Assembly: GCA_003141795.1 (NCBI GenBank)
Contig: PLNO01000181.1
Span: 7,629-22,665 of the forward strand
Length of the DNA: 15,037 nucleotides
DNA from: Spirochaetaceae bacterium
Lineage (GTDB): Bacteria > Spirochaetota > Spirochaetia > SZUA-6 > Fen-1364
Direction: 5' to 3'
A program made the position numbers and the translations under genes. Shown here piece by piece: positions 13,379 through 15,037 of this stretch. The notes beneath the pieces were generated by a model, which did not search any database, was not told where the DNA came from, and saw only the letters and a list, made by a program, of their open reading frames with translations. Each line of letters opens with the position of its first letter. Position 1 is the first letter of the stretch.

Positions 13379-14904
13379 ACGCGCAGGCGGGCCCCGGCCG
13401 CGCAAGCGGGCTCCTCCTCCACCCGACGAGCCTGCCCGGCCCCTACGGATGCGGGGACCTCGGCGCGGGCGCCCATCGCTTTCTCGACTTTCTTGCGGAA
13501 GCGGGCCAGTCGCTCTGGCAGGTCCTCCCGCTGGGCCCGACGGGCTTCGGCGACTCCCCGTACGCATGCTTTTCCTCCTTCGCGGGAAACCCGTTGCTCA
13601 TAAGCATCGACGCACTGCGGGACAAGGGGCTCATCGGCGCCGCGGACCTCGACGGCCGGCCGGAGTTCCCCCCCGGGCGCATCTCCTACGGTCCGCTCAT
13701 CGCCTGGAAAATCCCGCTGTTGCGTGCGGCCGCAGCCCGCTTCATCGCCTCGGCCGGGCCCGACCAGCGCAGGGAGCTCGAGCGGCTGCGAAACGAGCAG
13801 GGCTGGTGGCTTGCCGACTTCTGCCTCTTCATGGCCATCAAGCGCCGGTTCGCCGACGCATGGAACGTGTCGTGGGAGAGCGACATCGCGCAGCGTACGC
13901 CCGCCGCTTTGACGCGCTGGAGGGAGGCGGTGGCCCGGGAAGCCGAGGAGGAAGAGGTCATCCAGCTCTTCTTCTTCTCACAATGGAAGAGTTTGCGCGA
14001 GGCGGCCCGAACACGGGGGATCCGGTTCATCGGTGACCTTCCGATCTTTGTCGCCCCCGACAGCGCCGACGTATGGTCCAACCGGGACCTCTTCCTCCTG
14101 GGCCCCGACAGCCGGCCCACAGCCGTGTCCGGCGTTCCCCCCGACTACTTCGCTGCCACGGGCCAGCTCTGGGGCAATCCCCTGTACGACTGGCAGGCCA
14201 TTGCACGGCAGGGCTACCGCTTCTGGATCCAGCGGATCGGCGCCGCGTGCGGCCTCTTCGATTACGTCCGCATCGACCATTTCCGCGGCTTCGAAGCCTG
14301 CTGGTCGGTGCCCGCGGGTGATCCGACGGCGGAGAAGGGCCGCTGGGTCGAGGTGCCCGGTGAGGAGCTCTTCGAGGCGCTGAAGAAGGAGCTGGGCCGT
14401 CTTCCGATCATCGCGGAGGACCTCGGCGTCATCACTCCCGAGGTGACGGCGTTGCGGGAGCGCCTCGGGTTCCCCGGCATGCGCATCCTCCAGTTCGCCT
14501 TCGACTCAGCGGAAGCGGGAACGCTGTCCGCGGACAACCGCTTCCTTCCGCACAACCACGCCCCCCTCTCGATCGTCTACACGGGGACGCACGACAACGA
14601 TACGACCCGGGGGTGGTGGGAGAAGAGGTCGCAGGCGGAGAGGGAGTACCTGCAGGGGTATGCCGCCTCGAGCGAGCCTGAAATCCACTGGCGGCTCATC
14701 CGCATGGCGATGGCCTCGGTGTGCATGTTCGCCGTCATACCGATGCAGGACGTGCTCGGCCTGGGCTCGGAGGCGCGGATGAACACGCCGGGCACGAGCG
14801 GCGGCAGCAACTGGTGCTGGCGCATGGTCGAACGGGATTGGGATCGCGCATCGGCCGCGCGGCTGCGCTCCCTCGCGGCGCTGTACGGACGCCTGCCGGC
14901 ATAG
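13375..14904 (+). CDS. malQ: 4-alpha-glucanotransferase (amylomaltase, GH77)
   Basis: Cytoplasmic enzyme that transfers alpha-1,4-glucan segments between maltodextrins, releasing glucose; 509 residues, normal for short bacterial amylomaltases. The N-terminus has the family opening SGLLLHPTSLPGPYGCGDLG (11-30), LPLGPTGFGDSPYACFSSFAGNP (51-73) and FIGDLPIFVAPDSADVW (218-234). Catalytic residues are present: nucleophile Asp301 (RIDHFRGFE), acid/base Glu348 (IIAEDLG) and Asp407 (YTGTHDND). The C-terminal MNTPGTSGGSNWCWR (469-483) is typical. The ATG overlaps the lacI stop by 4 bp (ATGA), so regulator and enzyme are coupled, which is less common than malQ with malP. No Shine-Dalgarno stronger than GACGGA is visible. 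No phosphorylase or amylase is in the window. Confidence 0.97.
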   Translation: MNAQAGPGRASGLLLHPTSLPGPYGCGDLGAGAHRFLDFLAEAGQSLWQVLPLGPTGFGDSPYACFSSFAGNPLLISIDALRDKGLIGAADLDGRPEFPPGRISYGPLIAWKIPLLRAAAARFIASAGPDQRRELERLRNEQGWWLADFCLFMAIKRRFADAWNVSWESDIAQRTPAALTRWREAVAREAEEEEVIQLFFFSQWKSLREAARTRGIRFIGDLPIFVAPDSADVWSNRDLFLLGPDSRPTAVSGVPPDYFAATGQLWGNPLYDWQAIARQGYRFWIQRIGAACGLFDYVRIDHFRGFEACWSVPAGDPTAEKGRWVEVPGEELFEALKKELGRLPIIAEDLGVITPEVTALRERLGFPGMRILQFAFDSAEAGTLSADNRFLPHNHAPLSIVYTGTHDNDTTRGWWEKRSQAEREYLQGYAASSEPEIHWRLIRMAMASVCMFAVIPMQDVLGLGSEARMNTPGTSGGSNWCWRMVERDWDRASAARLRSLAALYGRLPA

Positions 14905-14916
14905 GCGCCGAGCCCG

Positions 14917-14939
14917 GGCGCGGCTTGCGCGGCCGCGCC
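14917..14939 (+). terminator. GC-only hairpin after malQ
   Basis: GGCGCGGC (14917-14924) pairs with GCCGCGCC (14932-14939) around a 7-nt loop, 13 nt after the malQ stop. No T-run follows, so intrinsic termination is doubtful. The loop carries the -35 of the next promoter. Confidence 0.35.
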
Positions 14940-14953
14940 GCTGCCCCTACACT
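14925..14953 (+). promoter_or_regulatory. Promoter of the right-edge gene, leaderless configuration
   Basis: -35 TTGCGC (14925-14930), 17-bp spacer, -10 TACACT (14948-14953), then exactly 6 nt to the ATG at 14960. No Shine-Dalgarno is present. Confidence 0.5.
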
Positions 14954-14959
14954 GCTTTC

Positions 14960-15037
14960 ATGAGGTCCCTCTCCGAGCGCTTCTCGGCAGTCGAGGCCGC
15001 ATTCGCAACCGACGGCTTCGCTGTCCACCCCACCCCC
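14960..15037 (+). CDS. Start of an unidentified gene (cut by right edge)
   Basis: An open frame of 26 codons from ATG (MRSLSERFSAVEAAFATDGF) runs off the window. The first part looks like an amphipathic helix; nothing is recognisable. It is supported as a gene by the well-placed TTGCGC-17-TACACT promoter and by lying just after the end of malQ on the same strand. Confidence 0.5.
   Translation, partial: MRSLSERFSAVEAAFATDGFAVHPTP

Noticed and set aside
1..15037. CRISPR array, tRNA, rRNA, riboswitch or intact insertion sequence
   Set aside because: No regularly spaced repeats, cloverleaf-like segment, conserved ribosomal stretch, recognisable aptamer or transposase motif was found on either strand.

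Overview
This is a GC-rich bacterial window (AT-rich only at a few promoters) that is almost fully coding, with thirteen complete genes and one partial gene at each end. No rRNA, tRNA, CRISPR array or transposase gene is visible. The solute-binding protein ending its signal peptide in GA-QQ, the MalF/MalG pair without an adjacent ATPase, and the LacI-MalQ pairing would suit a free-living saccharolytic spirochaete or similar diderm. That taxonomic guess is weak and rests on impression only.

Layout, left to right. (1) A Fur-family metalloregulator (minus, cut by the left edge) has its own sigma70-type promoter and a perfect 25-bp palindrome just inside its start. (2) A 22-bp sequence repeated twice separates it from a citrate synthase (gltA) - EamA/DMT permease pair on the minus strand. 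(3) On the plus strand come a YbfF-like alpha/beta hydrolase, an ECF sigma factor overlapping by 4 bp a small two-helix membrane protein, a strong terminator, and a cation diffusion facilitator whose site-A residues suggest manganese. (4) On the minus strand, convergent with the previous gene, lie pncA (nicotinamidase) and a three-gene ABC-3 metal importer (ATPase, permease, aberrant binding protein). (5) A minus-strand sugar importer follows (binding protein, a very long MalF-like permease, a MalG-like permease), with no ATPase. (6) Divergent from it on the plus strand are a LacI-family regulator and malQ (4-alpha-glucanotransferase), then the start of an unidentified gene.

Two functional themes appear. 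One is metal homeostasis: Fur-family regulator, ABC-3 importer, CDF exporter, and possibly the sigma factor pair with its His/Gly/Pro-rich tail. The other is alpha-glucan use: binding protein plus MalFG, LacI and MalQ. The sugar ATPase must be encoded elsewhere, presumably a shared MsmX/MalK-type subunit. The two divergent sugar promoters appear to face each other across one AACCGGTT operator.

The most unusual general signal is translational. Genes that begin a transcription unit often lack a Shine-Dalgarno and have a -10 hexamer 6-7 nt before the start codon (Fur gene, hydrolase, CDF gene, metal ABC ATPase, the right-edge gene), which predicts leaderless mRNAs. Genes inside operons mostly use ATGA/GTGA overlaps, usually with a good Shine-Dalgarno. 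These promoters were read by eye and are predictions.
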